Positions 61,115 through 64,000 of a stretch of DNA of 64,000 bases are shown piece by piece. The number at the start of each line of letters is the position of its first letter. Position 1 is the first letter of the stretch. The position numbers and the translations under genes were made by a program. This DNA comes from Lutjanus erythropterus (taxonomy: Eukaryota; Chordata; Actinopteri; Lutjaniformes; Lutjanidae), in contig CM034605.1 of the NCBI GenBank assembly GCA_020091685.1, forward strand, positions 5,663,519-5,727,518. Reading direction: 5' to 3'. The notes below the pieces were generated by a model, which made no database searches, had not been told where the DNA came from, and saw only the letters and a list, made by a program, of their open reading frames with translations.

Positions 61115-61480
61115 ATTAGCTAGCTTAAAGAAATAGTTCAGCCTGATACTGGGAAATGTGTTTGTTTTCTTTCTGAGAGTAAAATGAGATGGTTGATATC
61201 AATCGTTACCCACTTGCTAACTTGCTAAATTGTTAGCCTCAGTGACTTCTAGACGTCTACAGTTTTGGCATCAGTGTTGCTGTTGCCTTGAAGCGGTGCT
61301 ACACAACATGAATTCTGTGTAAAGGAGTTTTTCTTCTAAACACACTCTGGAGTCATAATTAGCTTAGCTTAGGATAAAGACTGACAGTGGGTGGAAACAG
61401 CTAGCTTGGCTCCCCCCAGAGCTCAAAAATACACCAAACAGCATCCTTTATAACTCACTAAATAACACAAACAACAGGTT
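61115..61480 (+). mobile_element. palindromic MITE, forward half
   Basis: AAAGAAATAGTTCAGCCTGA, TTTCTGAGAGTAAAATGAGA, TTAGCTTAGCTTAGGATAAA and GGAAACAGCTAGCTTGGCTC follow the order seen at 14.7 kb. Confidence 0.65.
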
Positions 61481-61714
61481 ATCCTTCCCAGCACCTATGT
61501 GCAGTGTTTCAGGCTCAAGTGTGAGTCCCCAGACACAGCTGGTGAGCACAGGTTTCACCTCCCCTGAAACCATTTCATTGTAGGTCTTTGTACAGGCTAA
61601 CCATGTCATGGCACACTCTGCAATGTCACTTTGATGACGGCTGCTGTTCGCCTGCAGCACATAACTCCTAAAATCACACACTGTTGTCTTTTCATTTCTT
61701 TTTATATGTACGTT

Positions 61715-62040
61715 AAAAAATAACTGGAAGCAGGGGGGAACATCTAGCCTGGCTCTGTCCAAAGGTAACAAAATCCAAAGAGTAAAAACACAAGTTGTGG
61801 TTTTATGGGGGATTATGTGCCAGACTATTTCTTGGCCGGGAACAGCGACTTCCTGAAGACTTGCTGTCACAGCAACTTGTTGGTTTTACACTTTGGTATG
61901 TATGGATAAAACAAATAATATACATTGTGTTATTTAGTGAGCTTTAGAGGTGTCAGTAGGCATATTTCTGAACTTTAGACAGAACCAGGTTTGCTGGGTT
62001 CCCATTTCCAGTCTTAAATCTAAGTCAAGCTTAACATCCT
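61715..62040. mobile_element. palindromic MITE copy with both arms
   Basis: Forward arm AACTGGAAGCAGGGGGGAAC at 61722; centre with GTGCCAGACTATTTCTTGGC; reverse arm AGAACCAGGTTTGCTGGGTT and CCATTTCCAGTCTTAAATCT near 62005. Confidence 0.7.
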
Positions 62041-62469
62041 GGGTATCTTGTAAACATGTAATTAGTATTCTTCCTATCTTACTCTAAGAAAGAATGCTAA
62101 TAAACTTATTCCCAAAAATCTGAGCTATGTGTTGAACCTTGCCAACTGTACAAAATATGGGTGTTAATAAAACAGAATAGTTCACTGCACTGTAGTGAAG
62201 ACTATTTATTTATTAGAAAATGTTTAAGGGAATGCTACTGTTTCATCTGGCTAGCTGGACGCTTGCATGCCAAAGCCAGCAGCAGTTTGGCTAATCAAAC
62301 CTTACTGAACTTGTTACTCAAAAATGTTCTATTTGAAAGAAATACTGTCACCAATTACTACTTGGGAGCAGTAATGTGCTGCATCCTCAAAATTCAGAAT
62401 ATGTGAGTTTCCTCTCCTGCCTTCCTACCTTGTATTCAGCAAGTATTTTACCTCACCACGCTGCAGTAA

Positions 62470-62760
62470 GCTGCATCAGGACTGGAAGCAGGGAAAACAG
62501 CTATCCTGGCTCTGTCCAAAAGTAAAAAGTCCACCTACTAACACCTGTTAAACTTGCCAATTATTAATATAGCTTGCTTGTTTATTTAAAAACTGAAGTG
62601 TAAAAATTACAAGTTGTGATTTTATGGGAGGACTGTTACTTAGCTGAGTGCAGAGCCAGGCTAGCTGCTTCAGCTTGCTTCGTTATGCTAAATTAAGCTA
62701 GCTCTGCTTCTTACAGCTTCAAATTTTACAGCACACAGACAGGGGGAAGACAAATTTTAT
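62470..62760. mobile_element. palindromic MITE copy with both arms
   Basis: Forward arm GGACTGGAAGCAGGGAAAAC at 62478, centre with AAATTACAAGTTGTGATTTT, reverse arm AGAGCCAGGCTAGCTGCTTC at 62651 then AAATTAAGCTAGCTCTGCTT. It is the same type as the copy 0.75 kb to the left. Confidence 0.7.
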
Positions 62761-64000
62761 ATCTCCCAAAATTTCTAACTATTCTCAAGACTTGTTCATG
62801 ATGCTTTTAAGTACCAGTAACATCTTAGCACGTAGGCTGTCTACATTTCCATGACCAAAAACACTTTTACCACTTCATGGTAAGCCTTTACTTTTATAAA
62901 CTTGTTTGATTGAATAATTTCACTGACACTGAAATAGTTCATACAACAGTGGTCATGACAGCACACTAACCACAGTGCGGAGAAACGAAGAAGGTCCAGA
63001 CAAACCTCAGATTATTTCTTTCTTGCTGCTGACTTCCTATTTTGGGATTGCTGCGTGGTGCCACCGGGGCACCCGGCTCTGCCTGATTCTGCAGCCTCTG
63101 CACAATCCTCCTCATGTATAATACATATGTCCTGAGGATAAAGCTCCTCATACTCACAGACAAACACAAGCAGCAGTGGGAGTCGAGAGAAAATAACACA
63201 GACGCCTGCAAACTTTTTACGACAGCTTGTTTGAAATTAATGAAATGAAGTGTACTCTCTCGGCTGTATCATGGGAACTACGCACCCAGGTCTAAATTTC
63301 TAACAATATTTTTCTGTTTTGGAGGGAAACACTGACCTGATGTCAGGACTGGTGTGAGATCTCTGCTAATCCATGATGGCTTGCAGAGAAAACCACAGCC
63401 ATCAAAGCCTTACCACAGGGAGGAAAATAATGAACGTCTAGTACATTCAAACAAAGTGCAGCCATGAATGGACAGAGCTCTCGCTGCACTTCCTCTCCTG
63501 GCTACAGATCGGATTAGAGCGTTGGGGATTACAAGTAAACTGGTTACAATAATCTGATGATCCAAAAAAGTTTAAGAGAAACTGCAAATGTATCTGAAAT
63601 TCCCTCTATGCTTATTTTCTTTTCTTAGTGCCCTCTTTTTATTCAACAGAAAGAAATAATCTGCTTCCAACCTTGAATTTTCCATATAATCCTTCAAACC
63701 TTTAAGGGTATTTGAATCACACACAAAAAACAAACACAAGGCCTTTCATAGCTAAAATGTTGTCATATAAATAAACCAAGAAAATTTCAAATTACTGCTG
63801 CCAGGCACACATGACTCAAATCCCTTCCCCACTCTCTCTCTCTCACAAGGAACACTCGCTACATGATCTTATGCTGCAGAAAACAAGTCAGTGATGACTT
63901 TGTCCAAAAGACAAAAATATCTTGAATCCAGTGTGAACCGCTTCTTTGAATTCAACAAAGAGTACTGCTGTCTAGTCATTTAACAACATATTTCCTCAAA
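62761..64000 (-). other. syt14: syt14 upstream intron (last part), no exon seen
   Basis: A minus frame at 62966-63211 (81 codons) is GC-richer but does not resemble the SYT14 N-terminus. The remaining coding exons should lie beyond the window. Confidence 0.45.

Noticed and set aside
62966-63211. 81-codon minus frame considered as an upstream syt14 exon
   Set aside because: No resemblance to the SYT14 N-terminal region and no clear splice sites.

Overview
This window is vertebrate nuclear DNA, almost certainly from a teleost fish, probably a percomorph. Coding DNA is sparse and split into GT-AG exons. Introns and intergenic space are AT-rich and full of short inverted-repeat DNA transposons, a Tc1/mariner-like element, an L2/CR1-type LINE fragment, a tRNA-derived SINE and microsatellites. 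There are no bacterial-type operons.

Two protein genes can be supported, both on the minus strand. sertad4 (SERTA domain-containing protein 4) has its complete coding sequence in three exons between 21707 and 17922. Its probable non-coding first exon and promoter lie about 18 kb upstream, near 39.5-40.1 kb. syt14 (synaptotagmin-14, a Ca2+-independent double-C2 protein) is partial: its last four coding exons lie between 57927 and 48216, covering the linker, C2A, C2B and the stop codon. The N-terminal transmembrane exons should lie beyond 64000. The order syt14 then sertad4 in the same orientation matches human 1q32 (SYT14-SERTAD4-HHAT), so this is a conserved synteny block. hhat would be expected just off the left edge; I saw no hhat exon here.

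Layout. 1-240: CATA microsatellite. 389-698: duplicated piggyBac-like MITE around a single N. 1990-2690: fold-back element. 2.7-17.9 kb: intergenic DNA downstream of sertad4, holding MITEs, a SINE, two tandem-repeat blocks and another fold-back. 17.9-21.7 kb: sertad4 coding exons, with a LINE fragment in intron 2 and a hAT-like MITE in intron 1. 21.7-39.5 kb: probable long first intron of sertad4, with a truncated Tc1-like copy and possible regulatory sequence. 39.5-40.15 kb: CpG-rich candidate promoter and first exon. 40.2-48.2 kb: DNA between the genes, with a full-length but dead Tc1-like element (44077-45518) and a large fold-back (46545-47109). 48.2-57.9 kb: syt14 exons and introns. 57.9-64 kb: more syt14 intron, with repeated palindromic MITE copies.

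No novel multi-gene system is evident. The most useful observations are the sertad4 gene model with its distant first exon and unusual poly-glutamate C-terminus, the syt14 C2 exons, and the dense set of unrelated long-inverted-repeat elements. Repeat families were recognised from memory and by internal comparison only; exact names need a repeat-library search.
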